Shown: positions 1 to 8,257, counted from the first letter of the stretch. The stretch: 22,704 nt of DNA from Verrucomicrobia bacterium UBA4286 (GCA_002395905.1 DGVK01000039.1:1-22704), one strand, 5' to 3'. Notes: generated by a model from the sequence alone, not told the origin. Program-made: numbers and translations.

Positions 1-222
1 GAAGAGCTGCGCGGCGAGCGTCTTGTTATGAGACAGGATCAGCGTCGGCCGGCCCCACTTCGCGATGAGGTTGGCCATGGTGAAGGTTTTGCCGCTGCCC
101 GTCACACCCTGGAGGATAAGACGGTCCTCGCCGCGCTTCAATCCGTCAAGCAGGGCGGCGACCGCCTCGGGCTGATCACCCGTCGGTTTGAACTTTGACT
201 TTAGGTTGAATACTCTTTCCAT
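1..222 (-). CDS. uvrB: UvrABC system protein B, N-terminal part (cut by window edge)
   Basis: UvrB is the damage-verifying helicase-like subunit of nucleotide excision repair; it is loaded by UvrA and recruits UvrC. Only the first 74 residues are in the window, but they are diagnostic: the N-terminal GDQP motif (residues 15-18), the Walker A stretch GVTGSGKT (39-46), and the block [10 protein letters not shown] just before the edge, all as in UvrB. The damage-binding beta-hairpin and later helicase motifs lie outside. The ATG at 222 is chosen because the usual UvrB N-terminus (F-x-L-x-S-x-F-x-P-x-GDQP) begins right after it. A -10 box lies only 7 nt upstream, so the mRNA is probably leaderless. 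The gene is divergent from the membrane gene at 331. Identity is secure; completeness beyond the edge cannot be judged. Confidence 0.95.
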   Translation of the reverse strand, partial: MERVFNLKSKFKPTGDQPEAVAALLDGLKRGEDRLILQGVTGSGKTFTMANLIAKWGRPTLILSHNKTLAAQLF

Positions 223-229
223 CGCGCCT

Positions 230-240
230 ATTATACCATA
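230..240 (-). promoter_or_regulatory. Extended -10 promoter of uvrB
   Basis: Read on the minus strand this is TATGGTATAAT, a perfect -10 hexamer with the TGn extension. No TTGACA-like -35 is seen at normal spacing. The hexamer ends 7 nt before the uvrB ATG, which puts the expected start of transcription at the start codon or one base before it. Confidence 0.75.
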
Positions 241-313
241 TCTACGGTTCTTGCGGTCTGCGGCAGCGGCGGGGCTCCGACACCGGGATTCTCCGCCCAC
301 CGACATGAAAGAA

Positions 314-324
314 TATGATATAAT
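314..324 (+). promoter_or_regulatory. Extended -10 promoter of the 331-1365 gene
   Basis: TATGATATAAT, again TGn plus a perfect TATAAT, is followed by 6 nt (ACGCGC) and the ATG at 331. Transcription starting 7 nt after the hexamer would begin on the A of the ATG, a leaderless mRNA. No -35 is evident. Confidence 0.75.
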
Positions 325-330
325 ACGCGC

Positions 331-1365
331 ATGGAAAACGAAAACAACATCCAGCACGGGTCCACTCGCAACGCCATCAGCGTCTATCAGCCTGACGGCC
401 CAATGGACGACTTTCCAGTGCTAAAGGCGTTTCAGCAGTACATCGACGCCGAGCAGAACAAAGCCCGCAAGCGTCTTGTGTCGCTTTGCATCGTATTCGT
501 CGTGCTGATCTTCGCCATAATATCGGTGTTCATGATCATGCTGCACGATGTGAGCCGCAGGAACCAGCAGCTCAACGACAGGCTTGTGGAATTTGCGATG
601 AAGGATCGCGACCGCGCGCCTGTGGTCGTGCAGCCCGCGGCGCCCGCCGCAGGGGGAGAAGCAACAACCGCCGCAATCAAGGCGATGACCGATACGCTCA
701 TGGCCCTGCAGAAAAAGATGCTTGAAACACGCGAGCAACCCGCGCCCGCATCTGTCGCGCCTGTCGCCGTCGCGACCGAGCAGGCGGTTGCGCCCGCGGC
801 GTCAGCCGTCTCAAAGCAGGCCGAGGACGATCTTGTCCGCAGAGAGCGCCTTGCGCGGGACAGGATTCGCAAGGAGCGTGCGCAGCTCGCCGAAGAACGC
901 CGCAAGTTCGACGAAGAGCGTGCCCGCAAGCATCAGGAAGAGGTCGAGCGCCACCGCCGCAAACTCTATCCGGAATACTACGCCGCGCAGGACAAGGCCG
1001 CAACCGAGGCGAAGGCGACAGCCGAGGTGAAGCCGACCGCTCCGCAGCAGCCCGCAAAACGCGAGATAAGCGATGACGACATAGCCGACATACTTCGCGA
1101 GGCCGCGATTTCCGATGACGACATAGCCGACGTACTTCACGAGGCCGACAGCACCGAAAACAAGGCCGGGCAAAAGACGCCTGCCGCTCCTGCGCCGACG
1201 GTGCCTGCGCAGAAGAAGACCGAGGCGTCCGCTACTTCTGCAACGCCGACCGGAGATGACGTCGGCGAGGCGATACAGTATTTCAACGACGACGAAGACG
1301 AGTATGAAATACCCGTCGATGTCAAAGGAACATCCGCCAAGTGGCGCGTGCCTCTTGGCGACTGA
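331..1365 (+). CDS. Uncharacterised single-span membrane protein with coiled coil and tandem acidic repeat
   Basis: I do not recognise this 344-residue protein. Visible layout: a polar N-terminus (1-47) ending in a basic patch (RKR, 46-48), one hydrophobic span (about 49-71), an Ala/Pro-rich linker (95-165), and a highly charged R/E/K heptad-like stretch (about 165-212) predicted to form a coiled coil. An exact-phase tandem repeat follows: [14 protein letters not shown] (246-259) then [14 protein letters not shown] (260-273). A second Ala/Pro-rich linker leads to an acidic C-terminus (DDDEDEYE-like, about 319-327). The positive-inside rule would put the C-terminal part outside the cytoplasm. 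The ATG at 331 is supported by the -10 six bases upstream; there is no Shine-Dalgarno sequence. Its stop abuts that of convergent cysK. An envelope scaffold or tether is a guess from architecture only. Confidence 0.8.
   Translation: MENENNIQHGSTRNAISVYQPDGPMDDFPVLKAFQQYIDAEQNKARKRLVSLCIVFVVLIFAIISVFMIMLHDVSRRNQQLNDRLVEFAMKDRDRAPVVVQPAAPAAGGEATTAAIKAMTDTLMALQKKMLETREQPAPASVAPVAVATEQAVAPAASAVSKQAEDDLVRRERLARDRIRKERAQLAEERRKFDEERARKHQEEVERHRRKLYPEYYAAQDKAATEAKATAEVKPTAPQQPAKREISDDDIADILREAAISDDDIADVLHEADSTENKAGQKTPAAPAPTVPAQKKTEASATSATPTGDDVGEAIQYFNDDEDEYEIPVDVKGTSAKWRVPLGD
1066..1149 (+). repeat. Two-copy 42-bp in-frame tandem repeat
   Basis: Two adjacent 42-bp units (1066-1107 and 1108-1149) encode 14-residue units that differ at only four positions (I/V, R/H, A/D and the codons of the first Ser). 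The core GATGACGACATAGCCGAC is identical in both copies. Recent duplication or a copy-variable motif are both possible. Confidence 0.85.
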
Positions 1366-2304
1366 TCAATCGAACAGCCAGGTCGAAAGATAGCGTTCTC
1401 CTGTATCGGGCAGGAGAACCACGATGTTCCTTCCTTTGAACTCGGGACGCTTTGCGAGTTCAAGCGCGACCCACAGCGCCGCGCCGGATGATATGCCGAC
1501 CAGAAGGCCTTCCTTCGCCGCCGCCATTCTTGCCGTTGCGCCGGCATCTTCTGCAGAGACCTTGACGATTTCCGAGAGAAGCGACGTGTCCAGCACTTTG
1601 GGAATGAATCCCGCGCCGATTCCCTGGAGCTTGTGAGCCCCGGGCGCACCTCCCGAGAGCACCGCTGAAGTATCAGGTTCTGCAGCTACAATCTTCACCG
1701 AGGGATTCTTCTCCCTCAGGTAGCGGCCCGTGCCGGTTATCGTGCCGCCGGTCCCGACGCCTGCGACGAACGCCGCCACATCCCCGGCGACCGCCTTCCA
1801 TATTTCGGGTCCTGTTGTAAGGTAGTGGCTTTCGGCGTTTGCGGGGTTTTCGAACTGCTGCAGTATGACAGACCCTTCAATTGAATCGCGCAGAGCCTCT
1901 GCCTTTGCAATCGCGCCCTTCATGCCGTCCGCACCAGGCGTTAGAACGACTTCCGCACCATATGCGGCGGCGAGCTTTCGCCTCTCGACACTCATCGTCT
2001 CTGGCATTGTGAGAATGAGGCGGTAGCCTCTTACGGCCGAGACGAGGGCAAGACCGACTCCTGTGTTGCCGCTTGTCGGCTCTATGATCGTCGCGCCCGG
2101 CTTCAATGTTCCATCACGCTCTGCAGCGTCTATCATGGCGAGCGCCGCGCGGTCTTTGACACTTCCGCCGGGGTTGAAGAACTCGACCTTCGCCAGGACG
2201 CGAGCCCCGCCCTTGTTGAGTTTCTGCGATATCTCCACGAGCGGCGTCGAGCCGATCATGCCGAGAATGTCCGTACAGCGAACCTTTGCATCTGCTGCGT
2301 TCAT
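1366..2304 (-). CDS. cysK: Cysteine synthase (O-acetylserine sulfhydrylase)
   Basis: A cytosolic PLP enzyme that makes L-cysteine from O-acetylserine and sulfide. The 312-residue length is normal for CysK/CysM. The PLP lysine is K50 in the motif NPGGSVKDR; the substrate-binding loop TSGNTG is at 77-82; the phosphate-binding GTGGT loop is at 184-188; the C-terminal SSGAA motif is at 272-276. Features are closer to CysK than to cystathionine beta-synthase, since no CBS domains follow. The ATG overlaps the recD2 stop (ATGA) and is preceded by the strong ribosome-binding site AAGGAAGGGG, so it is the translationally coupled last gene of the dcw-type operon. Its own stop abuts that of the convergent membrane-protein gene (TGATCA, 1363-1368). 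No linked serine acetyltransferase is present. Confidence 0.96.
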   Translation of the reverse strand: MNAADAKVRCTDILGMIGSTPLVEISQKLNKGGARVLAKVEFFNPGGSVKDRAALAMIDAAERDGTLKPGATIIEPTSGNTGVGLALVSAVRGYRLILTMPETMSVERRKLAAAYGAEVVLTPGADGMKGAIAKAEALRDSIEGSVILQQFENPANAESHYLTTGPEIWKAVAGDVAAFVAGVGTGGTITGTGRYLREKNPSVKIVAAEPDTSAVLSGGAPGAHKLQGIGAGFIPKVLDTSLLSEIVKVSAEDAGATARMAAAKEGLLVGISSGAALWVALELAKRPEFKGRNIVVLLPDTGERYLSTWLFD

Positions 2305-4529
2305 GTTTCATCCCCTTCCTTTGACTGTCCTGTGCCGAGACGTTCGGCCAGGCTTGTGCGGCGCTCCCGCACGATGTTTGTTTTTATCGCCTGATCGACG
2401 GCGTACGGTACGCCCATGAGGAGCACGAGCCTGCGTCCGCGCGTGATGGCCGTGTAGAGAAGATTGCGCTGCAGCATCACATAGTGCTGCGTATGGATGA
2501 TCACAATCACCGCCGGGTATTCGCTTCCCTGCGATTTGTGGATCGTCGTCGCGTATGCAAGCACCAGTTCGTCCAGGTCTCCCGCATCATATCTCACGGG
2601 GCGGCCGTCGAACACCACGACCATCGAACGGGCGGCCGCGTCAACGCTCTTTACGAAACCGACGTCGCCGTTATACACATCTTTGTCATAGTTGTTCCTG
2701 AGCTGCATCACCCTGTCGCCCGTGCGGAACGTCGTCCCGCCGCGCATGATCGCATCGCCGTCGGGATTGAGAGCACGCTGTATCTCGAAGTTCAGATTCT
2801 CGGTCCCCAGAGAGTTGCGGCGCATGGGCGTGAGAACCTGCACGTCCTCCAGCGGGTCGAGACCGAACTTGCGTGGTATGCGGCGCGTCATGAACTCTAT
2901 GGCTCGCGCGATGCACGCCTGTGGATCTTCTATGCGCATGAAATAGAAATCGGTGTCGCCCTGACGTATCTCGAGAGGTTCGCCCGCGTTCACGTGGTGG
3001 GCGTTTGTCACTATGAGCCCCGTAGTGTCCTGGCGGAAGATGAACTCCAGCTTTGTGGACGGGACTGCGCCCGATCTTATCAGATCTCCAAGCACGCTGC
3101 CCGCCCCGACGCTCGGCAGCTGGTCGGTGTCTCCCACCCATACAACCACGGCGGTCTCGGGAATCGCCGCCAGGAGATCCGCTGCGAGAGATATGTCGAT
3201 CATCGATGTCTCGTCGAAGATGAAGACGTCCGCCTCGTAGCGGTTCTCGCCGTTGTAGGTGAACTTGTTCGTCGCCGGGTTCCACTTGAGCAGCCTGTGG
3301 ATGGTCTGAGCCGGCGCGCCGACGCTCTCCGACATGCGCTTGGCAGCGCGTCCGGTCGGCGCAGCCAGAACAATATTGAGCTTCCGCTCGCCGTATATGT
3401 CCACAAGCGCACGGATGATCGTCGTCTTTCCCACCCCGGGCCCGCCGGTTATAATGGAGAACTTGCTCTCGAGCGAGCGTTCAAGCGCCTGCGACTGGCG
3501 GCGCTCCAGACGGAATCCTGCGCGGCGCTCCCACCATTCAACCGCACGTCTGGCGTCTATCGGGCGAAACGTCCGCGGCGCTGACATCAGGCGCAGAACT
3601 CTGTAGGCGACATCCTTTTCGGAGTGGTAGAGTCCGCGCAGGTATATGCGCCTCGGCCCAGACTCGCCTCCATCGCGCTCAGCGACGACGCGCCCCTCCT
3701 CAAGTTCCTTCTCGAGGGCCGCTCCGAGCACCTCGACCGATATGCCGGTAAGCTCGTTGCCTCTTAGCAGCAAGTCGTTCTCGTACGTCCAGCAATGGCC
3801 GCCATCGTCGGCCTCCTTCTCCAGAGCGTACGATATGGACGCTCTCGCCCTAAGCGGCGACTCTTTGGGAATCCCGACAGAAAGCGCGATACGGTCGGCA
3901 GTCGTGAAGCCTATACCCCATATGTCGCGGCACAGCTTGTAAGGATCGGCTTTTACGATAGCGATGGCGTCTGGCCCGTAACGGCGGACGATCTTCGTCA
4001 TCTTCACAATGCTTATGCCGTATGTCTGGCCGAAGATCATATTCTCGCGCATCGTTGCATTGGCGCGCCAGCTTTCGCGTATCTGCGCAATCTTGGCTTT
4101 GCCGAGCTTGGGGACTTCAACGAGACGGGCGGACTGGTGGTTGAGGACGTTGAGCGTATCATCGCCGAACGTGTCGACTATGCGCTTGGCGAGAACCTTG
4201 CCGACACCTTTTATAAGGCCGGACGCCAGATAGCGCTCTATCCCTGCGAGCGACTTCGGCGCGACGCACGTTATTGTGTCGGCCTTGAACTGTCGGCCGT
4301 GGACTTTGTCCGTCACCCACTGTCCCTCAGCGCGGACGTCCTCGCCCTCCCAAACTGCCTGCGTCTTGCCTATGATCGTGATCTCGTTGAGTTTGCGCAG
4401 AGCGTAGCCGGAAGGCATCTCGACATGAAGCACGGTATATCCATTGTCGTCGTTATGATAGACAACGCTGCTCACGGTTCCCTCGACCGTCTCTTTCACC
4501 GCGCTTTGTGCCTTTTCGCTGTCCGCCAT
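2301..4529 (-). CDS. recD2: RecD2-type SF1 DNA helicase (RecD/TraA family)
   Basis: An ATP-dependent 5'-3' SF1B helicase of the stand-alone RecD2 type, acting in DNA repair or replication without RecBC. From the ATG at 4529 it is 742 residues. The first ~330 residues are the OB/helix-hairpin-helix N-terminal region typical of RecD2. Helicase motifs follow in order: Walker A GGPGVGKTT (362-370), motif Ia AAPTGRAAKRM, Walker B DETS (439-442), motif III GDTDQLPS (466-473), motif IV FRQ (498-500), motif V TTIHKSQGSEYP (661-672) and motif VI YTAITRG (692-698). I prefer this start because GGAGG lies 5 nt upstream. Longer in-frame starts at 4541 and 4604 exist, the latter overlapping ftsI. The gene lies between ftsI and cysK in the same operon, an unusual place for it. 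Confidence 0.94.
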   Translation of the reverse strand: MADSEKAQSAVKETVEGTVSSVVYHNDDNGYTVLHVEMPSGYALRKLNEITIIGKTQAVWEGEDVRAEGQWVTDKVHGRQFKADTITCVAPKSLAGIERYLASGLIKGVGKVLAKRIVDTFGDDTLNVLNHQSARLVEVPKLGKAKIAQIRESWRANATMRENMIFGQTYGISIVKMTKIVRRYGPDAIAIVKADPYKLCRDIWGIGFTTADRIALSVGIPKESPLRARASISYALEKEADDGGHCWTYENDLLLRGNELTGISVEVLGAALEKELEEGRVVAERDGGESGPRRIYLRGLYHSEKDVAYRVLRLMSAPRTFRPIDARRAVEWWERRAGFRLERRQSQALERSLESKFSIITGGPGVGKTTIIRALVDIYGERKLNIVLAAPTGRAAKRMSESVGAPAQTIHRLLKWNPATNKFTYNGENRYEADVFIFDETSMIDISLAADLLAAIPETAVVVWVGDTDQLPSVGAGSVLGDLIRSGAVPSTKLEFIFRQDTTGLIVTNAHHVNAGEPLEIRQGDTDFYFMRIEDPQACIARAIEFMTRRIPRKFGLDPLEDVQVLTPMRRNSLGTENLNFEIQRALNPDGDAIMRGGTTFRTGDRVMQLRNNYDKDVYNGDVGFVKSVDAAARSMVVVFDGRPVRYDAGDLDELVLAYATTIHKSQGSEYPAVIVIIHTQHYVMLQRNLLYTAITRGRRLVLLMGVPYAVDQAIKTNIVRERRTSLAERLGTGQSKEGDET

Positions 4530-4548
4530 CACAGCCTCCATGCATGAA

Positions 4549-6348
4549 TCATGCGCCAGCAATGCTCCTGGCCCGGTCTTCCATGATGCGGTCAAACTCG
4601 TCATCGTCGTCGTCCTCCGGGATCTCGTCGGGCTTGTCCGGCGGAATCATCAGATATCTCAACGCGGCGGTGGCGATACGCCTGAACACCGGCGCGGCCG
4701 AGTTGCCGCCCTGGTGGAACTTGCGGTTGGCGTCAAAATCGAGCGTCACGAGCACGACGAGTCTCGGGTCTGAGGCGGGGACCATCCCGCAGAATGTCGC
4801 GCGATAAAGACCTGGCGCGTATCTGCGGCCGACAACCTTCTGGGCCGTGCCAGTCTTGCCTGCGACGGAATAGCCGGGTATGGCGGCGCGCCGCGCCGTT
4901 CCGTTGCGCGTGGCGACGCCAAGCATGACGTTCCTTATCGTGCGCGCGGCCGTTGCAGAGATCGGGCGGCCGACCACTTCGTCGGAATGCACATAAAGGT
5001 CGGCCCCGCTGGCGTCGACAATTCTCTTGACGACATGCGGCTTCATGCGAACACCGTCGTTGGCGATCGCCTGATACGCCGACGCGAGCTGAATGGCGGT
5101 AACAGCCACACCCTGGCCGATTGGCGCGCGCGACCATGTCGCCTTGTCCCAGCGCTTCCAGTGGGGCAGGATGCCGACCTCCTCTCCGGGAAGTTCTATG
5201 CCTGTCTTGGAACCGAATCCGAACGCGCGCATATAGCTCCACAATCTCGCGGGACCGAGGTCGTACCCGAGCTTGCCTATGACGATGTTTGATGAATGCA
5301 CGATCGCGTCGGCGACGGACATCGTCGGCTCCCAGACATGCGAACCGTCGCCGGGGAGCCTGTAGTAGCGCTCGTCGTTGCGTGCGGTCGAGTACATGCG
5401 GTCCGGTCCGGCGAAGCCCGAGTCGAACGCCGCAGAGGCCGTTATCACCTTCATTACAGAACCAGGCTCGTATGTGAAGTTCGTCACACGGTTGAGCTTG
5501 GCGGCGTCGGGCGCGGTGCCGAAACGCAGAGGATCGAAGTCGGGCAGAGAAGCCATTGCGAGAATCGCCGCGCTCTTTGCATCCATCACCACGCACCACG
5601 CGGCGCCTGGCTCGAACGTCGCCATTCCCGCGGCAAGAGCGGTCTCGGCTTCGTACTGCAGAGTGTGATCGATGGTGAGATATATGTCGGCGCCAGGGAC
5701 AGGATCGACCGACACGATGCGCTTGTCGTACAGCTCGCGTCCGCGAGCGTCCTTCATACCGCGAATCTCGCCCGGTATGCCGGTAAGATAACCGTTGTAT
5801 TTCAACTCTATCCCGGCAGAGCCGACATGCTCGGCGTTCACCGAGCCGAGGACGTGAGAAAGCCTGCGCCGGTGAAGATACTGGCGTATCTGCCTGTCCT
5901 CTATAGAAACGCCGGCGACGAGAGTCGAGTCGGCGAGGATGCGGTGTGCCTCAGGGTCGGACGATACGGCGAGAGGCTGATAGCGGCGCTTCACATCGTC
6001 GCTCATGGCGAGCAGCTTCTTGAAGTCGAGTCCGAGCGCCTTGGATATCGTCTTGACGATTGCGGCCCGCGGACGCGGCGGCTCGCCGCGGCGGCGCACT
6101 ACACGGTTGGTAAGCGCCACGGGATCAAGGTGGTAGTCCCAGACCGGGACGGACTTCACAAGCGGCGTTCCCGTGGAATCGAATATCGAGCCGCGCCGCC
6201 CGGGAAGCTGACGCTTGAACGTGTAGTCTATCGAATCGACCGAAGGGTCTACATGCGCACGTACGACCTTTTGCGTGGAATATCCCGCCAGCAGCAGAAG
6301 CGCTGCGACGGGGAGCCAGAACCTTGCGTTCTCGCCGCGTCTCGCCAT
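4549..6348 (-). CDS. ftsI: Peptidoglycan transpeptidase FtsI/PBP3-type (septal class B PBP)
   Basis: A class B penicillin-binding protein that crosslinks septal peptidoglycan with FtsW and FtsL partners. From the ATG at 6348 it is 599 residues: a short cytoplasmic tail, one membrane span (about 11-29), the pedestal/dimerisation domain with its signature RGSIFD (about 52-57), then the transpeptidase domain. The catalytic motifs are all present: SVMK (S297, K300), SSN (352-354) and KTGTAQ (498-503). There are no PASTA domains. The C-terminus has a strongly acidic tail (DEIPEDDDDDEFD). A longer GTG start at 6408 would overlap the ftsL-like gene by more than 50 nt, so the ATG 7 nt after the ftsL stop is preferred. 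Gene order rsmH-ftsL-ftsI supports FtsI rather than an elongation PBP2 or a sporulation PBP. Confidence 0.94.
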   Translation of the reverse strand: MARRGENARFWLPVAALLLLAGYSTQKVVRAHVDPSVDSIDYTFKRQLPGRRGSIFDSTGTPLVKSVPVWDYHLDPVALTNRVVRRRGEPPRPRAAIVKTISKALGLDFKKLLAMSDDVKRRYQPLAVSSDPEAHRILADSTLVAGVSIEDRQIRQYLHRRRLSHVLGSVNAEHVGSAGIELKYNGYLTGIPGEIRGMKDARGRELYDKRIVSVDPVPGADIYLTIDHTLQYEAETALAAGMATFEPGAAWCVVMDAKSAAILAMASLPDFDPLRFGTAPDAAKLNRVTNFTYEPGSVMKVITASAAFDSGFAGPDRMYSTARNDERYYRLPGDGSHVWEPTMSVADAIVHSSNIVIGKLGYDLGPARLWSYMRAFGFGSKTGIELPGEEVGILPHWKRWDKATWSRAPIGQGVAVTAIQLASAYQAIANDGVRMKPHVVKRIVDASGADLYVHSDEVVGRPISATAARTIRNVMLGVATRNGTARRAAIPGYSVAGKTGTAQKVVGRRYAPGLYRATFCGMVPASDPRLVVLVTLDFDANRKFHQGGNSAAPVFRRIATAALRYLMIPPDKPDEIPEDDDDDEFDRIMEDRARSIAGA

Positions 6349-6355
6349 GCCAGCT

Positions 6356-6766
6356 TCAGCGGACCTTCCGTGCCTTGACCTGCGCCGTATGCGAAACACC
6401 CGATGCACGGCGCGCGGCGCGCGCCACCGAAAGCTGACCGGGCTTAGGCTGGCCGTGCGAATCCATGCGGACGATCTGATCGGCTCTCGGATACTTCATC
6501 GACAGCCCGAACTTGAGCAGCGCGCGGTCAAGGTTTTCAGAGGTCTTCATCGAATCCCAGCGGGCACTCTCCCTGGCACGGTCGTTCTCAAGCTTAGCAA
6601 GCTGGCGCTCCTTCTCGCCGATCGACTTCATGAGCTGGCTGCAGCTCGACGAGGCGAGCAGATTCACCAGCACCATGACGAAGAACATGACCAGCACTCC
6701 GCCGATATGCATCGAACGCGACGCCATGACAGACATTCTTTTGGACCTCTTGCGGTTCCTCTTCAT
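6356..6766 (-). CDS. ftsL: FtsL-like small bitopic division protein
   Basis: A 136-residue protein with a very basic N-terminus (MKRNRKRSKR), one membrane span (about 20-39) and a polar heptad-like stretch (about 43-75) suited to a coiled coil. A basic, poorly structured tail follows. FtsL proteins are too divergent to identify by motifs. The call rests on this topology plus position, directly between rsmH and ftsI as in dcw clusters, where FtsL bridges FtsB/FtsQ and the FtsWI synthase. The N-terminus follows the GAGGA-type ribosome-binding site. The tail after about residue 95 is longer than in textbook FtsL. The symbol is by synteny. Confidence 0.75.
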   Translation of the reverse strand: MKRNRKRSKRMSVMASRSMHIGGVLVMFFVMVLVNLLASSSCSQLMKSIGEKERQLAKLENDRARESARWDSMKTSENLDRALLKFGLSMKYPRADQIVRMDSHGQPKPGQLSVARAARRASGVSHTAQVKARKVR

Positions 6767-6785
6767 GTTTTACATTCCTCTCTCT

Positions 6786-7685
6786 TTATACAAGTTCTGC
6801 GACCCGGAGCTTCGCACTCCGCGATCTGGGGTTTAAATCCATCTCGGCCGCACCGGCCTTCACTGCGTGTTTAGTGACAAGCCTCACACGCGGCGTCTCA
6901 CCGCGCCATTCCGATCCGCCCGCCTGCAGCGAGACCTCGCGCCCGGCATGCGCCGCGAAGAAACGTTTAACCTCCCGGTCTGTGAGCGACTCGAAAGTTA
7001 TGACCGCGAACCTGCCGCCTCTGCGCAGGATGGCAAGTCCTCCCTCAAGTGCGCGCCTCAGCTCGCCCATCTCATCGTTGACTTCCATACGCAGCGCCTG
7101 GAACACGCGCGTCGCCGGATGATGTGCGCCGCGCCGGCCGACAAGCCTCTCTATGAACTGCGACAGATCGACGGTCGTGGCGAACGGCTCCATTGCGCGG
7201 CGCTCGACAATCCCCTTCGCGATCCTTCGCGCCGAAGACTCCTCGCCGTATTCGCGCAAGACCCTCTCGAGGTTCGCGCCGTCATATCCGTTCACTACCG
7301 CCGCAGCCGTCAGAGCGCACGACCGATCCATGCGCATGTCAAGGGGTCCCTCGCGCTGAAAACTGAACCCGCGTCCAGCTTCATCCAGCTGAGGACTCGA
7401 CACGCCCAGGTCCAGCAGGACTCCGTCGACCTTGACCCATCCGCAGGCTTCTGCAATCTTTCTGATTTCTCCATGATTTCCTCTCGCAATCTTCAGGCCG
7501 TTCAACGCCATAGCCTCGACTTCCGCAACCGCCTGTTCGTCGCGGTCGATTCCAAGCACCTCTCCACCAAGAGCGATGATCTCCTTTGAATGTCCTGCGC
7601 GTCCAAGAGTTCCGTCCACATACCTCCCGCCCGGTCTCACCGCCAAGGCTTCCATGGTCTCCTTCAGAAGAACTGGTATGTGCAT
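6786..7685 (-). CDS. rsmH: 16S rRNA (cytosine1402-N4)-methyltransferase
   Basis: RsmH (MraW) uses S-adenosylmethionine to methylate N4 of C1402 in 16S rRNA, tuning decoding in the ribosomal P site. The 299-residue protein has the family N-terminus HIPVLLKE, the SAM-binding motif YVDGTLGRAGHS (residues about 22-33), the acidic GIDRD segment, the strongly conserved LDLGVSSPQLD block, and GFSFQ followed by GPLDMRMD. The later FQALRMEVNDE motif is also clear. It starts 15 nt after the mraZ stop with the purine-rich site GGGAGCGGAG, and is followed after 19 nt by the ftsL-like gene, the standard dcw order. Confidence 0.97.
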   Translation of the reverse strand: MHIPVLLKETMEALAVRPGGRYVDGTLGRAGHSKEIIALGGEVLGIDRDEQAVAEVEAMALNGLKIARGNHGEIRKIAEACGWVKVDGVLLDLGVSSPQLDEAGRGFSFQREGPLDMRMDRSCALTAAAVVNGYDGANLERVLREYGEESSARRIAKGIVERRAMEPFATTVDLSQFIERLVGRRGAHHPATRVFQALRMEVNDEMGELRRALEGGLAILRRGGRFAVITFESLTDREVKRFFAAHAGREVSLQAGGSEWRGETPRVRLVTKHAVKAGAAEMDLNPRSRSAKLRVAELV

Positions 7686-7700
7686 GTGGCTCCGCTCCCG

Positions 7701-8186
7701 TCAAAACCCCGCCATCGCAAGGGCCTCCCCAAGGCCTTCCTGGTCGACCTTCTCCGCAGGCGACAGGACGGACGGATCCCAAAGTTGGATCATAAGAACC
7801 GCACCCTGCATGGCGACAGTCGTCTTCAAGTTCGCAAACTGAAGGAGCTTGTCGCTGATGCGGATGCGTCCCTGAACGTCAACCGACGGCATTTCAGAGC
7901 AGGCGCCGATTTTCTGGAGAACAGGCCTCAGCACCGGATCAAAGAGCGCTTTCTTCCTGATTTCCTCCAGGCGCGACTCCATCTCGACCGGAGGGATGAT
8001 GTTCACACACTTCTCCCTCGGATCGGGCATCACGTAGACGAACTCCGGATTCCCCATGATGGAGCGCCACAGACTAGGTATAGTAAGGCGCTTCTTAGGA
8101 TCCAGAGCGTAGTCGTAACGGCCTACAAAACCGCTCGATGCTACCGACGTCGACCCCGCGACACTCTGTCTGCCTTCCTTTGACAT
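7701..8186 (-). CDS. mraZ: Division/cell-wall cluster transcriptional repressor MraZ
   Basis: MraZ is an AbrB-fold DNA-binding protein that opens dcw clusters and represses its own promoter. The 161-residue protein has the family core FVGRYDYALDPKKRLTIPSLWR (in two pieces: FVGRYDYALD, then KKRLTIP) and a second degenerate SpoVT/AbrB half with GRIRIS. It carries an N-terminal extension of about 18 residues (Ser/Gly-rich) before the core, which in most MraZ begins within a few residues of the start. No closer ATG exists. The -10 box lies only 11 nt upstream, leaving room for only a very short leader without a Shine-Dalgarno site. First gene of the rsmH-ftsL-ftsI-recD2-cysK operon. Confidence 0.93.
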   Translation of the reverse strand: MSKEGRQSVAGSTSVASSGFVGRYDYALDPKKRLTIPSLWRSIMGNPEFVYVMPDPREKCVNIIPPVEMESRLEEIRKKALFDPVLRPVLQKIGACSEMPSVDVQGRIRISDKLLQFANLKTTVAMQGAVLMIQLWDPSVLSPAEKVDQEGLGEALAMAGF

Positions 8187-8197
8187 TTTCTGACACT

Positions 8198-8226
8198 ATT
8201 ATACACTTTACCCCACCACGATGCAA
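8198..8226 (-). promoter_or_regulatory. mraZ (dcw operon) promoter
   Basis: On the minus strand TATAAT (8198-8203) stands 11 nt before the mraZ ATG, with TTGCAT (8221-8226) exactly 17 nt upstream as a plausible -35. It is the only promoter here with a recognisable -35, and it lacks the separated TGn extension seen elsewhere. The spacer contains GTGGTGGGGT; MraZ is known to bind G-rich repeats such as TGGG near its own promoter, so autorepression is plausible but the repeat array is not clear. Confidence 0.7.
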
Positions 8227-8257
8227 GCGGAAACTTAGAAAAAGTTATTTCATTCAT

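Noticed and set aside
3449..3456. TTATAATGG on the plus strand
   Set aside because: It falls within recD2 helicase motif codons (Walker A region) with no plus-strand gene downstream.
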